A stretch of 64,000 nucleotides of DNA. It comes from Sphingobacteriaceae bacterium (lineage in GTDB: Bacteria; Bacteroidota; Bacteroidia; B-17B0; Aurantibacillaceae). The translations under genes and the position numbers were made by a program. The notes beneath the pieces are model-generated. The model was not told the DNA's origin and did not search any database. It worked only from the letters and a program-made list of their open reading frames with translations. The DNA lies in assembly GCA_016715905.1 (NCBI GenBank), contig JADJXI010000017.1:558001-622000 (forward strand), written 5' to 3'. Below are positions 44,628-54,305 of this stretch, piece after piece (position 1 is the first letter of the stretch; the number at the start of each line of letters is the position of its first letter).

Positions 44628-45593
44628 ATGATTATTATTACCGGAGCAGCCGGATTTATTGGAAGTTGCCTTGTTCGGAAGTTCAATAACGAGTTGAAAA
44701 ATGATTTGGTATTGGTTGATGATTTTGCAAGATTGGAAAAGCAAAACAATTATAGCAATAAAAGGTATAAGTTATTAGTAGATAGAAAGGATTTGTTTAA
44801 CTGGCTCAAGGAAAATAAAGGCGAGGTGAGTTGTGTTATTCATATTGGTGCGCGAACCGATACCACAGAATTTAACAGGGCTATATTTAATGAGCTTAAT
44901 TTAAATTATACTAAAGAACTGTGGTTATTTTGCTCAGAAAACAAGATAAAATTTATTTATGCTTCGTCGGCGGCAACATATGGTTTGGGTGAACAGGGTT
45001 ATGACGATGATGAAAACAAAATAGAATTATTAAAGCCCCTAAATCCTTACGGCGACAGTAAAAATGATTTTGATAAGTGGGCGCTGAAACAAACGATAAA
45101 ACCCGAACATTGGTATGGGTTGAAATTTTTTAACGTATATGGCCCAAATGAATATCATAAAGGGAGAATGGCATCCGTAATTTTTCATGGATTTAATCAA
45201 GCAAAAAATACCGGAAAAATAAAATTATTCAAATCTCATCGCAAGGAATTTCAAGATGGCGAACAATTAAGAGATTTTGTTTATGTTGTGGATGTAATTG
45301 AAGTAATTTGGTATTTATACGGAAATAGTATTGCAAGCGGTATTTATAATTTGGGGAGTGGTAAAGCGCGCACATTTTTAGATTTAGCCACTGCCACATT
45401 AAGTGCAATGGGAATGCCTAATCATATTGAATTTATTGAAACACCTTTGGATATTAGAGATAAGTATCAATATTTTACAGAGGCTAACATGAATAAACTA
45501 AAACAACAAGGATACACCAAACCATTTACAGAATTGGAACATGGGGTTGAAGATTATGTGAAAAATTACCTATTACCGAATAAGTATTATTAA
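44628..45593 (+). CDS. rfaD: ADP-L-glycero-D-manno-heptose 6-epimerase
   Basis: 321 aa extended-SDR enzyme of lipopolysaccharide inner-core heptose synthesis. The NAD(P) motif TGAAGFIGS is at residues 5-13, YASSAATYG and the YxxxK pair in NPYGDSKNDFDKW follow, and the substrate loop FKSHRKEFQDGEQLRDFVYV is diagnostic for RfaD/HldD. No other heptose genes are adjacent. Its last 4 bases overlap the end of the convergent gene at 45590. Confidence 0.93.
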   Translation: MIIITGAAGFIGSCLVRKFNNELKNDLVLVDDFARLEKQNNYSNKRYKLLVDRKDLFNWLKENKGEVSCVIHIGARTDTTEFNRAIFNELNLNYTKELWLFCSENKIKFIYASSAATYGLGEQGYDDDENKIELLKPLNPYGDSKNDFDKWALKQTIKPEHWYGLKFFNVYGPNEYHKGRMASVIFHGFNQAKNTGKIKLFKSHRKEFQDGEQLRDFVYVVDVIEVIWYLYGNSIASGIYNLGSGKARTFLDLATATLSAMGMPNHIEFIETPLDIRDKYQYFTEANMNKLKQQGYTKPFTELEHGVEDYVKNYLLPNKYY

Positions 45594-47128
45594 CCCGAAT
45601 GCCGGCTGTTTATTAAGGCCTGTTTGAAGGAGATGTTGTGTAATTTTGAATTAATCCACGCCTCAAAATCAAAGTATTCTAAAGCAAATTTTTGATAAGG
45701 ATCTTGAAATGCAACCATAATTTCCTGTTTCATTTTTTCTAAATGAATGAGATCGTGTTGTCCTTCTTCTTTCAGCGCAAATTTGCGGAAGTATTTCATG
45801 AAAATTTTCTCGAACGGAAATATTTGTTTATTTACCTCATAATACCGTTGATTGGATTTGAAAAGGTAATTGATAAGAGAAATATTGTTTAATTCAAAGT
45901 GCATAATTAGGTTAACTAATTTGCAAATACGATACAGATCGGGTCTGATTAATTTCTCTTTACTATTAATAATTTTATTCAGCCAACTAAGTCCGGTTTG
46001 ATATTCACCTCTTCCGAAATAAGACATGAATAACAAGTAGTGAATGGTACTTAATTCACCGCTTGGCATTTTATCCTGATATTTTTTTAATCCACTTAAA
46101 ATAAATGGGATTGATTTCCCGTGCTCTTCAAATTTTCCGGTATACAATAAAAACATAGAATCGTTAATAACGCTTCTTGTAAAAATTTCAATTTGATAGA
46201 TAAGCGGTTCAAATTCCGGACTCAATTGTTGCGCTTTAATTTTATCTAGGCAGGCATAGCTCTCGTTGTATTGTTGATTTAGGGCATATGACCTGGCTAA
46301 AAAACTATAGCATAAAATATAGTTATTCGGGTTTTCATTAATATAAAAACCTTCTTCTTCCATCATCTTAATGGTTATCGGAATGATGCGTAATAATTCT
46401 TTTTCTTTATGCAATAGTCGCAACGCCAAACACTGAATTAACAAGGCAGTTATCCTCGCCTTTTTTGAAAGAATGTTTTTTGCATGGAAAAGTTTTTTAT
46501 TTTTTAAAAGGGTCTCTAGTTTGTTTTTTTCTTCTGTATTTTTTACAAAGGAGTGTTGATTGTATTGTAAAATTAATTCGGCTAATATTTGGTCTAATTG
46601 AATTAGATTGGAGATTTTTTTAAGCAGCTCTTCCTTTTCCGTCATTAGCATATCTAATTCGCGCATATCATTTTCGTCAAATCTCACCTCAATGTCAATT
46701 ACCACTTTTTCTAATTCTATTATCTTAAGTACCGAGTAAAAAAATTCATTTTTATATGCCGTAATTTTAATTCGATTCAACTCTCGCCTGGCCATTCTAA
46801 AAAGCGATTTATTAAATAGAATCTGAATGTTTTTTATTTGTTCATTGATAATGGCTTCCTGGTTTTTTTCGAAGCGATGATTTCTTAAACTTCTTAAAAT
46901 ATGATGCAATAATTGATTCTTTTCACTTGGAAAGTGTTTTACAAAAACTTCATTTTTAAAGTGTTTTTTAACTTCCACTTCGTCATATTCCTTCAATGAT
47001 TTTAAATAGGTATATATTTTAAGGTAATTTTTGTCCCCATGCTGTAAAGAAGCCAATTCTTTAAAGTACGACTCCTCCGAAGCGCTTAACGAATGAACTA
47101 GTTCAAATAATATGTTAGTGGGTTTCAA
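45590..47128 (-). CDS. Unknown Bacteroidota protein, helical-repeat type, copy B
   Basis: 512 aa, all-alpha and rich in lysine, leucine and glutamate, without signal peptide or membrane helix; TPR-like pairs are visible (YSFLARSYALNQQYNESYACLDK, LFMSYFGRGEYQTGLSWLNK). It is homologous to the gene just upstream (47115-48650): both open with LxxxxHSLSxSExxxFK, and have matching lengths. I do not recognise a named family. The start is a TTG at 47128, overlapping the upstream stop by 14 bases, which indicates translational coupling. Likely a cytosolic scaffold or regulator, by inference only. Confidence 0.65.
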   Translation of the reverse strand: MKPTNILFELVHSLSASEESYFKELASLQHGDKNYLKIYTYLKSLKEYDEVEVKKHFKNEVFVKHFPSEKNQLLHHILRSLRNHRFEKNQEAIINEQIKNIQILFNKSLFRMARRELNRIKITAYKNEFFYSVLKIIELEKVVIDIEVRFDENDMRELDMLMTEKEELLKKISNLIQLDQILAELILQYNQHSFVKNTEEKNKLETLLKNKKLFHAKNILSKKARITALLIQCLALRLLHKEKELLRIIPITIKMMEEEGFYINENPNNYILCYSFLARSYALNQQYNESYACLDKIKAQQLSPEFEPLIYQIEIFTRSVINDSMFLLYTGKFEEHGKSIPFILSGLKKYQDKMPSGELSTIHYLLFMSYFGRGEYQTGLSWLNKIINSKEKLIRPDLYRICKLVNLIMHFELNNISLINYLFKSNQRYYEVNKQIFPFEKIFMKYFRKFALKEEGQHDLIHLEKMKQEIMVAFQDPYQKFALEYFDFEAWINSKLHNISFKQALINSRHSG

Positions 47129-48650
47129 TGAATTTGTGATTTTGAATAATTAATTCTTGAATTGTTCCTTTGCCAATTTTTGATCCGCAATAAGCATAAG
47201 TATTTATATAAAAGAAATTACTCCAGGCTTCCTGTTTATTTCTGATGGAATTAGAAAGTGATGTAAACCAATCTTTTAAATTTTCTCTGTATTCCGGGCT
47301 GTTTCTTCCTTTATAATTACGGAAAAACTGAATTGTACTTTTTTCTACCGCTGTATTAAATAGTTCGTATTCCTTAAACTCATTAAGCTCATCTAATACG
47401 AGCGATATACTTAAATCTTTATCGAGCTCACTCATTACAATTAATTGCTGAAAACGCGAGTAATAACGTATATCAATTCTTCCTTTTCGGTCGCTATCTG
47501 CTATTTGAATTTCGAGTAATTTTTCGGCTTTGCTATAATTGCCGGTATAAATACAAAAATTAATTAAATTAAATAAAATAATGCTTTTATCTTCTTTGTT
47601 AATTGTATTTTGCGATTCATATAAAAACTCCATTATATCAGCAGCAATCGTATTCGTTGCGGTAAATTTACCCGAATAAGTTAATATCAATAATTCAACT
47701 ATATAACAATACGTTTCTAACTTTAACTTTAAATCATGGCCAATTATTTTCTTTGAAGTCAAAAGTGCTTTCATTTTTTTTAATACTTCCTTGGATCTGT
47801 TAAAGTCTTTTGTTTCAATAAATAAATTGGATAAATTGTATAAAGTATCAATTAATTGACGAGGCATTTCTTCAAAAACAAAACTATTTTCATCAAAGAA
47901 TTCGGTTATTCCAAGCAATTCTTTTTTTCGGAAGTCTTGTTTTTTAAGCGCGGTAAACGCAAGTGCTCGACATTTTTTTTGTAATAAGCTTGCTTTTTTG
48001 GAATGCGGTTTTTTATTATCAGTTAGTATGGTATTTTTGAGCACGCTTGCATAATACTCCGATTGTGTTCCCTGCTTTTTAAAGTCCTTATTCTTAAGGT
48101 GTGATTTTATAGTGGAATACAATTTATAGTATTCACTTAAGTTTTTGTCTTTTGTTAAATATTTCTCTTGTTCTTCAATTAAATGGTTATAATTATTCTT
48201 GTTATAAGCAGTGTGCTCTAAGAGTAAAAGCTTTTTCTCCAATTCAATAAGCTCAATTAAAATTCCAAATTCTTCTTTGGAAATTGCTTTGTTTTTTAAG
48301 GCAATAAGCATTTTTGCGCATTGTTTAAATTGTGCTTTTTCAAACAACACGTGTAAATCTGCTAAATCATTATTCATATTAAAACTCAAAATACCGGCTA
48401 CATGGTAACCGCGTTGGCTTTTTAATATGTAATTATATAAATCACTCATGTTTTGAGTGCTTATTACATCGTTATGATTTTGAAGAACAGAATACGCATC
48501 TTGCATAGGTTCTATAGATTCAATCAAATCAAATAACTGAACAATAGCTTTGGAACTTAAATTTTGTGTGCCCGCAACCAGCTTAAAAAATCTTTTTTCA
48601 GATTTACTGAGCGAATGTATCAAATAATGCAATTCTGAAAGAGCAATCAT
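47115..48650 (-). CDS. Unknown Bacteroidota protein, helical-repeat type, copy A
   Basis: 511 aa, helical throughout, no signal peptide. The N-terminal HSLSKSEKRFFKLVAGTQ is shared with copy B (HSLSASEESYFKELASLQ) and is a recurrent opening of an uncharacterised Bacteroidota family. TPR-like helical pairs follow (for example LSNLFIETKDFNRSKEVLKKM and LINFCIYTGNYSKAEKLLEI). ATG at 48650. First gene of a two-gene leftward operon; divergent from the M1 peptidase. Function unknown. Confidence 0.65.
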   Translation of the reverse strand: MIALSELHYLIHSLSKSEKRFFKLVAGTQNLSSKAIVQLFDLIESIEPMQDAYSVLQNHNDVISTQNMSDLYNYILKSQRGYHVAGILSFNMNNDLADLHVLFEKAQFKQCAKMLIALKNKAISKEEFGILIELIELEKKLLLLEHTAYNKNNYNHLIEEQEKYLTKDKNLSEYYKLYSTIKSHLKNKDFKKQGTQSEYYASVLKNTILTDNKKPHSKKASLLQKKCRALAFTALKKQDFRKKELLGITEFFDENSFVFEEMPRQLIDTLYNLSNLFIETKDFNRSKEVLKKMKALLTSKKIIGHDLKLKLETYCYIVELLILTYSGKFTATNTIAADIMEFLYESQNTINKEDKSIILFNLINFCIYTGNYSKAEKLLEIQIADSDRKGRIDIRYYSRFQQLIVMSELDKDLSISLVLDELNEFKEYELFNTAVEKSTIQFFRNYKGRNSPEYRENLKDWFTSLSNSIRNKQEAWSNFFYINTYAYCGSKIGKGTIQELIIQNHKFIETH

Positions 48651-48743
48651 GACCCTAAATTAAACATCATTATAGGATTCTTAAATACCACATATAACTT
48701 CATTTAACCGAAAAACACATCGTTTTTTTAGTAATTTTATAGT

Positions 48744-51188
48744 ATGAGAATAAATGGGAATACAATTGGTATTTGGCTGGTAGCAGCAAACATGTTAAAT
48801 GCCGGCTTGTCTTTTGCGCAACCCTACGGTTGCCAACAAGCTAAGAATCAACAGCAATTACCTCCTATGTATTATAGTGCGGAAAACCTGAGAAGCGATA
48901 CCATAGATGTATTGAAATACACCATCAACTTAGAAATAGGTAATTTTTCAACGAAAGATATAAAAGGAAATACCGCAATCCGGTTTGCGCCTAAAATGAA
49001 TAACCAAAATCATATTCGATTGGATCTTTTAAAATTAACGATAGATTCAGTAAAGGAAAATAATAGCGCATTATTGTATTCTTATAATGACACAATTCTA
49101 AAAGTAAATTTTTTAGCTGCAAAAAATGTGGTTGATACAAGTACAATAACCGTTTATTATAAAGGACAACCCTCAGCCGATCAATTATGGGGAGGCTTTT
49201 ATTTTGATAACACCGGAGGCGCTGAATATGCTTATAATTTAGGTGTTGGCTTTTCAGCCAAGCCACATAATTTTGGTCGGGTTTGGTTTCCGTGTTTCGA
49301 TAATTTTGTAGAACACAGTAAATATGAATTTAACATCACTTGCGATACGGCCAGAAAAGCATATTGCAATGGTGTATTAATGAGCAATGTGGTTAATGGA
49401 GCAAAGCGCACCCGAAATTGGATAATGAATCAAGAGATTCCAAGTTATTTAGCAAGCGTTTCAGTAGCTAAATACACTCAGGTTAATTTAACAGCAAATA
49501 CTTTGTTAGGTCCAAAACCTGTGAATTTGGTTGGTGTAGCTGGTGACACAGCTGCTATGAAAGTAGGATTTACCAACTTATTAAACTGCATTACCGGATT
49601 TGAAAATTATTTTGGCCCCTATAAATGGAACAGAGTAGGTTATTGCTTAGTTCCTTTTAATTCTGGCGCAATGGAGCACGCTACTAATATTTCATATCCA
49701 AGAGCCGTTGCCGGAAATATTGCTTACGAATCGGTATTAATGGCGCATGAATTAGCGCATCATTGGTGGGGAGATTTGGTGACATGCGAAACACAAGAAG
49801 ACATGTGGATTAACGAAGGGATGGCTACATTTTGTGCATACATGTTTTTAGAATGGCAATACGGAAAAAATTCTTATTTGTCTAGTGTAAAAAGTGAGCA
49901 CATGCAGTTGGTGCATCATTTGCACCATAAGGAAGGAGGCTTTCGGGCTATATCCGGTATACCGCATAGTTTAACCTATGGCGATTATGTGTATAAAAAA
50001 GGCGCAGATATGATTCACACTTTACGAGGATACATGGGCGATGCTGCTTTTTTTAATGCCTGTAAATACACCATGATTCAAAAAGAATTAAAAAACGTAA
50101 ATACATTAGAGCTACGCGACCTGTTTCAAACCAGTAGCGGTCAGAATTTAGTTTCATTTTTTAATGATTGGGTTTTAAATCCCGGGTGGCCACAATTTGA
50201 TATCGATTCTGTTAATTATATTAATGCCGGTCCATCTACCTACAGTGCAATTGTTTCTCTGAAACAAAAAAAACTCGGAGCCCCAAGTTTATATTCCAAT
50301 GTACCATTAGAAATAAGTTTTTTTAAAAGCGACTGGACACGAGTAGTTCAAACTGTAACCATGTCTGGCGCTAATGCCACTTTTACTTTAACGCTACCTT
50401 ATCTTCCGGTTTATCACGCCTTGAACTATGACAGTAAAATAGGTGATGCCACTTCATTTGAATCGAGGGTCATTAAAGCGCCGGGGAATATAGGTTTAGG
50501 TTTAGCTAAAATGACTATGAACGTAACAAGTAGTGGCGCCGATTCTTCGCTTATTCGGGTTATTCATAATTTTGTATCTCCCGATCCATTTAAAAGCAAT
50601 CCTAACAATCACCGATTATCCGATCAGCGATATTGGAAAGTAGAAGGAATTCGTTCTAACGGTTTTCACGCTACCGCAAGATTTAATTACGATGGAAGTA
50701 AAAATTTAGGAACGTACTCTTATCTTGACACGTTGTTGGCTTCGATAAATGGAGACAGCATTCGTATGTTTTATCGTCAAAATGCGAAAGATGATTGGAA
50801 ATTAGTAATGAATGTTTTTAAATTCCAATCAGGGCTTAAGACCGGGTGGATTGAAATTGATACCTTAAAAAATGGAGAGTACACCTTCGGAAATTCAACC
50901 GATACAACCAATATCATCCAAGTTAAAGAAAATTATTTGCAAGGTGTTGAAGCAAAAATATACCCAAATCCAATTAAGGACTATTTAATTATTGAATTAC
51001 CAACAGAGCCACAAACCGAATTTGAATTACAAGTATGTGATATAAACGGGAAAATAGTATTGCAAGAAGCATTAAAAAGCAAAAAAAGTAAAATCCGTTT
51101 TTCAGAAGAATTGGCAAAGGGCAATTACATTGCTATTTTGAAGGCTGAAAATAAAATCTTGTATTCCAAAAAACTTTTGAAAGAATAA
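48744..51188 (+). CDS. Secreted M1-family metallopeptidase with T9SS type A sorting domain
   Basis: 814 aa. Signal peptide, then an M1 N-terminal beta domain (LKYTINLEIGNFSTKDIKG), the substrate motif SGAMEHATNIS, and the zinc site HELAHHWW with the third ligand in MWINEGMATF (HExxH-x18-E). After the catalytic and helical regions a beta segment leads to a T9SS type A tail (KIYPNPIKDYLIIEL to SKKLLKE). It should be an aminopeptidase delivered to the cell surface for peptide use, unlike cytosolic PepN. ATG at 48744; convergent with the gene at 51191 two bases away. Confidence 0.92.
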   Translation: MRINGNTIGIWLVAANMLNAGLSFAQPYGCQQAKNQQQLPPMYYSAENLRSDTIDVLKYTINLEIGNFSTKDIKGNTAIRFAPKMNNQNHIRLDLLKLTIDSVKENNSALLYSYNDTILKVNFLAAKNVVDTSTITVYYKGQPSADQLWGGFYFDNTGGAEYAYNLGVGFSAKPHNFGRVWFPCFDNFVEHSKYEFNITCDTARKAYCNGVLMSNVVNGAKRTRNWIMNQEIPSYLASVSVAKYTQVNLTANTLLGPKPVNLVGVAGDTAAMKVGFTNLLNCITGFENYFGPYKWNRVGYCLVPFNSGAMEHATNISYPRAVAGNIAYESVLMAHELAHHWWGDLVTCETQEDMWINEGMATFCAYMFLEWQYGKNSYLSSVKSEHMQLVHHLHHKEGGFRAISGIPHSLTYGDYVYKKGADMIHTLRGYMGDAAFFNACKYTMIQKELKNVNTLELRDLFQTSSGQNLVSFFNDWVLNPGWPQFDIDSVNYINAGPSTYSAIVSLKQKKLGAPSLYSNVPLEISFFKSDWTRVVQTVTMSGANATFTLTLPYLPVYHALNYDSKIGDATSFESRVIKAPGNIGLGLAKMTMNVTSSGADSSLIRVIHNFVSPDPFKSNPNNHRLSDQRYWKVEGIRSNGFHATARFNYDGSKNLGTYSYLDTLLASINGDSIRMFYRQNAKDDWKLVMNVFKFQSGLKTGWIEIDTLKNGEYTFGNSTDTTNIIQVKENYLQGVEAKIYPNPIKDYLIIELPTEPQTEFELQVCDINGKIVLQEALKSKKSKIRFSEELAKGNYIAILKAENKILYSKKLLKE

Positions 51189-51190
51189 AA

Positions 51191-52015
51191 TTATTGAACG
51201 GAGAATAATTTTTGTGATATAGTTTTACTTTCATTGCTGATACGAATGAAATATAAACCGGCTTGCAGGTTATCAATATCTGCAATGTGCTTATGATCAC
51301 CTGCCAATTTATTTTCATTAAATAATTCTTTAATCAGAGCTCCGCTAAGTGAGAAAACTTCAGCCTTTATTTTGCTTTCTTGCAATTGATTCCAACTCAT
51401 ACAAATTAGTCCGTTAGCCGGACTTGGAAATATTCTGAATGAAGATAAATCAACAAATTCTTCCTTATTTATAAAGGTAACGGTGTTACTGGCCGAAAGG
51501 ACAGTGTTGGCAGGGGCATCTCCCGAAGTATTAGCATTTAAATTAGCAGCAATACCTGCAACATAAAAATTAGCGAATCCGAAAGCAGGTGAAATCCATT
51601 CAAAATTAAAAGTTGCGGTTCCAGTACCATTCTTTGGTGTAGTGTGCGTAGCTGTTCGTCTGCCAAAAACACCGGTAGCAAATTGCACTCCGGTTCCTGC
51701 ATTAGTCATTGTGCCAACACTTTGATTTCCCTGTCCTAATATTTCACAAGCAAATCCATAAGCGTTAAAGTTTGAATTGCTTAGTGTCACAGAAACAGTA
51801 TAATTGGTAGAAGGATCAAAAACATTATTGGTAAATGCGGGCACTGTGGTAATCGAAATAGTTGTGGCTCCGGAGCCGCCTCCGTGGCAACTGCTACAGG
51901 TTCCTTCATTAGGTGAACCGGTTGAATCTGTTTTACCGCTTGAAAACAAACCTTTAAAGGCCAAAAGGCTAAATGATACGATAATAACAATGACTATGCT
52001 TATTTTTTTGCTCAT
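51191..52015 (-). CDS. Choice-of-anchor V (Reelin-like) protein with CxxCH motif and T9SS type A domain
   Basis: 274 aa. Signal sequence, then GSPNEGTCSSCHGGGSG with a CxxCH motif (C40, C43, H44) that could bind one c-type haem, then a beta-sandwich domain of about 130 residues (ISITTVPAFTNNVFDPSTNY to VLSASNTVTFI) of the choice-of-anchor V/Reeler-like type, and a T9SS type A tail (RIFPSPANGLICMSW to SQKLFSVQ). Haem attachment is inferred from the motif alone. Single gene; convergent with the M1 peptidase. Confidence 0.82.
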   Translation of the reverse strand: MSKKISIVIVIIVSFSLLAFKGLFSSGKTDSTGSPNEGTCSSCHGGGSGATTISITTVPAFTNNVFDPSTNYTVSVTLSNSNFNAYGFACEILGQGNQSVGTMTNAGTGVQFATGVFGRRTATHTTPKNGTGTATFNFEWISPAFGFANFYVAGIAANLNANTSGDAPANTVLSASNTVTFINKEEFVDLSSFRIFPSPANGLICMSWNQLQESKIKAEVFSLSGALIKELFNENKLAGDHKHIADIDNLQAGLYFIRISNESKTISQKLFSVQ

Positions 52016-52088
52016 AATTTAACTCAAAAAGTAAATGTATTAAAAATTCAAACACGTTTATCAGAAAACAAATTTTAAGTATTTTTAC

Positions 52089-52817
52089 ATGATGAGTAGA
52101 ATTGCCATATTTTTGATTTTCGTACAATTTGCGCTAGTTGGCTTTTCTCAAACGGTTAGTGACACTCTTCCTAAAAAGAAAGGTAGTAGGGAGATTGGAG
52201 AATTTGACAAGAAGAATTATAAATCTGATCCCGGTGACCGCATGCTCATTGAAATTTTGCATACCGGTTACACAGGTTTGCCTGCCAATATTCAGCAATC
52301 ATCCATAAAATCAATAGGCGTAAATTTTTCGTTAATGTTTGATAAACCAATTGGTAAATCTGCCTTTAGTTTCGGGTATGGCCTTGGTATTTTTAGCCAT
52401 AATTTTCATAGCAATGCTGAATTTGTATACATAACAGATAGTACCGTCAAAAACACGGGCACTCGCTTAGAGCCTATACAAAGAGAAACTAAATTAAATC
52501 GGTATGCGCAGAAAATTTTAGAAATGCCTATTGAATTTCGATTCAGAACTAAAACCGACCGTCAGTTTAAAATTCATGTCGGTTTTAGAGTTGGTTATAT
52601 GCTTAATGATTTTCGGTCTGTACAGGATAAAGACGGTAAATTCAGAACATATAGAATAAAAAATATAAATCCGGTACGTTACGGTGCAACTTTCAGAATA
52701 GGATTTCAGCAATTTGCATTTTCAGCTTCTTATTATTTTTCAGAATTATTTCAGGATAATAAAGGTCCTCAGGGTATATTGCCCTATTCAATTGGTATTG
52801 CTATAATTCCATATTAA
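52089..52817 (+). CDS. Outer-membrane beta-barrel protein (PorT-like)
   Basis: 242 aa with a signal peptide (ending GFSQ) and then alternating amphipathic strands with glycine/aromatic endings (INFSLMFDKPIGKSAFSFGYGLGIFSHNFH is broken into such strands; YGATFRIGFQQFAFSASYYFSELF near the end), as in 8-strand porT-family barrels of Bacteroidota. No specific function can be given. It ends 3 bp before the membrane protein gene at 52821, so the two likely form an operon. Confidence 0.7.
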   Translation: MMSRIAIFLIFVQFALVGFSQTVSDTLPKKKGSREIGEFDKKNYKSDPGDRMLIEILHTGYTGLPANIQQSSIKSIGVNFSLMFDKPIGKSAFSFGYGLGIFSHNFHSNAEFVYITDSTVKNTGTRLEPIQRETKLNRYAQKILEMPIEFRFRTKTDRQFKIHVGFRVGYMLNDFRSVQDKDGKFRTYRIKNINPVRYGATFRIGFQQFAFSASYYFSELFQDNKGPQGILPYSIGIAIIPY

Positions 52818-52820
52818 AGA

Positions 52821-53546
52821 ATGGGTAAATTAACTGGAATAGAAGAATTAGCAAAAATCAGGACAAAGCGCCGTAAAAAAGAAGAAGAATTATTGCAGGA
52901 AGTCAATAAAATTCTGATTAGTGAACAATTCACCAAAAAAAACGTATTAAATAATTTAAAAAATTATCAGAAGCTTGATGAGGTTATAAATGAAGATGCG
53001 ATGGATCGGAATCGTATTTACAAGGAATCAGAAATTAAGGAATTGGCAATAAAATATAGATTGAAGTTTTTGAATACGCAATGTTACAAATTTGAATTTC
53101 CGGATTTTATAATTCAAGAATGCAATGATTTAAATATTAAGTTCAAAAAAAACCTCAAAGGTTTAAAAATGCTGTGCACTAATTCTTTTCTGAAAAAAGA
53201 AAATGAAACGGATTGTTGTATGCTTTTTGCAAAAACCGATTTTGGAAATTATTACTTAATAGGAGAGTGGGGGAAGCCATTTTCAAACAAAAGAAAATAT
53301 TTAAGTTGGCCCTTAAAAAGCATTGAAAATATGTTTGTTTTTTTAATGCTTTTTACATTGATCGTAACGCTTATTTTACCCACCAATTTAATTACTCTCG
53401 ATCGAACTGCTACCTATTGGTGCGGCTATCGAATTGGCATTTACTTTCACTTGTTGATCTTTTTTTCGGGATTTGCCATTTATTTTACATTCGCTTTTTC
53501 TAAAAGCATAAGCTCGATGTATTGGGATAAAGAAACAAATTTTTAA
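52821..53546 (+). CDS. Membrane protein of unknown function
   Basis: 241 aa. The first 165 residues are cytosolic, strongly charged at the start (RTKRRKKEEELLQEVNK), with a conserved-looking middle (CYKFEFPDFIIQECNDLN, DCCMLFAKTDFGNYYLIGEWG). Two membrane helices follow (about 170-190 and 210-230). No family recognised. It is 3 bp downstream of a PorT-like barrel gene and convergent with the TauE gene. Confidence 0.6.
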   Translation: MGKLTGIEELAKIRTKRRKKEEELLQEVNKILISEQFTKKNVLNNLKNYQKLDEVINEDAMDRNRIYKESEIKELAIKYRLKFLNTQCYKFEFPDFIIQECNDLNIKFKKNLKGLKMLCTNSFLKKENETDCCMLFAKTDFGNYYLIGEWGKPFSNKRKYLSWPLKSIENMFVFLMLFTLIVTLILPTNLITLDRTATYWCGYRIGIYFHLLIFFSGFAIYFTFAFSKSISSMYWDKETNF

Positions 53547-53557
53547 ACGAGATCCAT

Positions 53558-54295
53558 TTAGTAGAGTTTTATGATTAAAGAAGTAACGGTATAAATACCG
53601 GTAAGAAGGATCAGTACAAGTACAATTTTTTTAAATTGCGTTTGCGAAATTTTCTTCATGATTAATTTTCCAAGATAGGAGCCAATAAAACTGACGAAAA
53701 ACAAAATACCTATCAAGTATAAATCATGTTGATGAATATATCCGTGTATTCCGTAAACAACAGACCGTGTAATATCAACACCTAAATCTATTACTGCTGA
53801 TGTAGCTACAAATATTTCCATGTTTAAATTAAGGGCGGATAAAAATAAACCACGGATTGCCCCTCCTGTTCCTAATAGTCCTGCCGTGAAACCTGATAGA
53901 ATTCCGCTTAGAATAGAATTTTTGAAGGATGATTTTACTTTAAACTTTTTAAAAATGATTAAAAGAAGGCTAAATAAAATTAAAAATACACCCAAAATAA
54001 GTTCAAGAATATTACTATTAATGCTATTGCTTAAAAAGGCGCCGAGAGCAACGAAAATTATTGCAGGAATTCCAATTTGAATAATTATCTTTTTATTTAT
54101 TCCACTTCTGAATAGTGCGATTTTAGATAAGTTACTGAAAACGTGAAACACTGCGGTTATTCCTAAAACACTATGAAAATCAAAATACACGCCGGCTAAA
54201 GGAACAAATAAAAGGGAAGATCCGAAGCCACCCACTGTACCTAAAATTTCAGCTAATAAAGCTAATAAAATGAATACAATAAGATGATCACTCAT
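53558..54295 (-). CDS. TauE/SafE-family membrane transporter
   Basis: 245 aa with about seven membrane helices. GTVGGFGSSLLFVPL in the first helix pair and the matching repeat GFTAGLLGTGGAIRGLFL in the second half are the family's two pseudo-repeats. Members export sulfite, sulfoacetate or other organic anions; the substrate here is not evident. It starts 10 bp after the CDF transporter gene, so the pair is probably co-transcribed. Confidence 0.87.
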   Translation of the reverse strand: MSDHLIVFILLALLAEILGTVGGFGSSLLFVPLAGVYFDFHSVLGITAVFHVFSNLSKIALFRSGINKKIIIQIGIPAIIFVALGAFLSNSINSNILELILGVFLILFSLLLIIFKKFKVKSSFKNSILSGILSGFTAGLLGTGGAIRGLFLSALNLNMEIFVATSAVIDLGVDITRSVVYGIHGYIHQHDLYLIGILFFVSFIGSYLGKLIMKKISQTQFKKIVLVLILLTGIYTVTSLIIKLY

Positions 54296-54305
54296 TTATT
54301 TTTAA

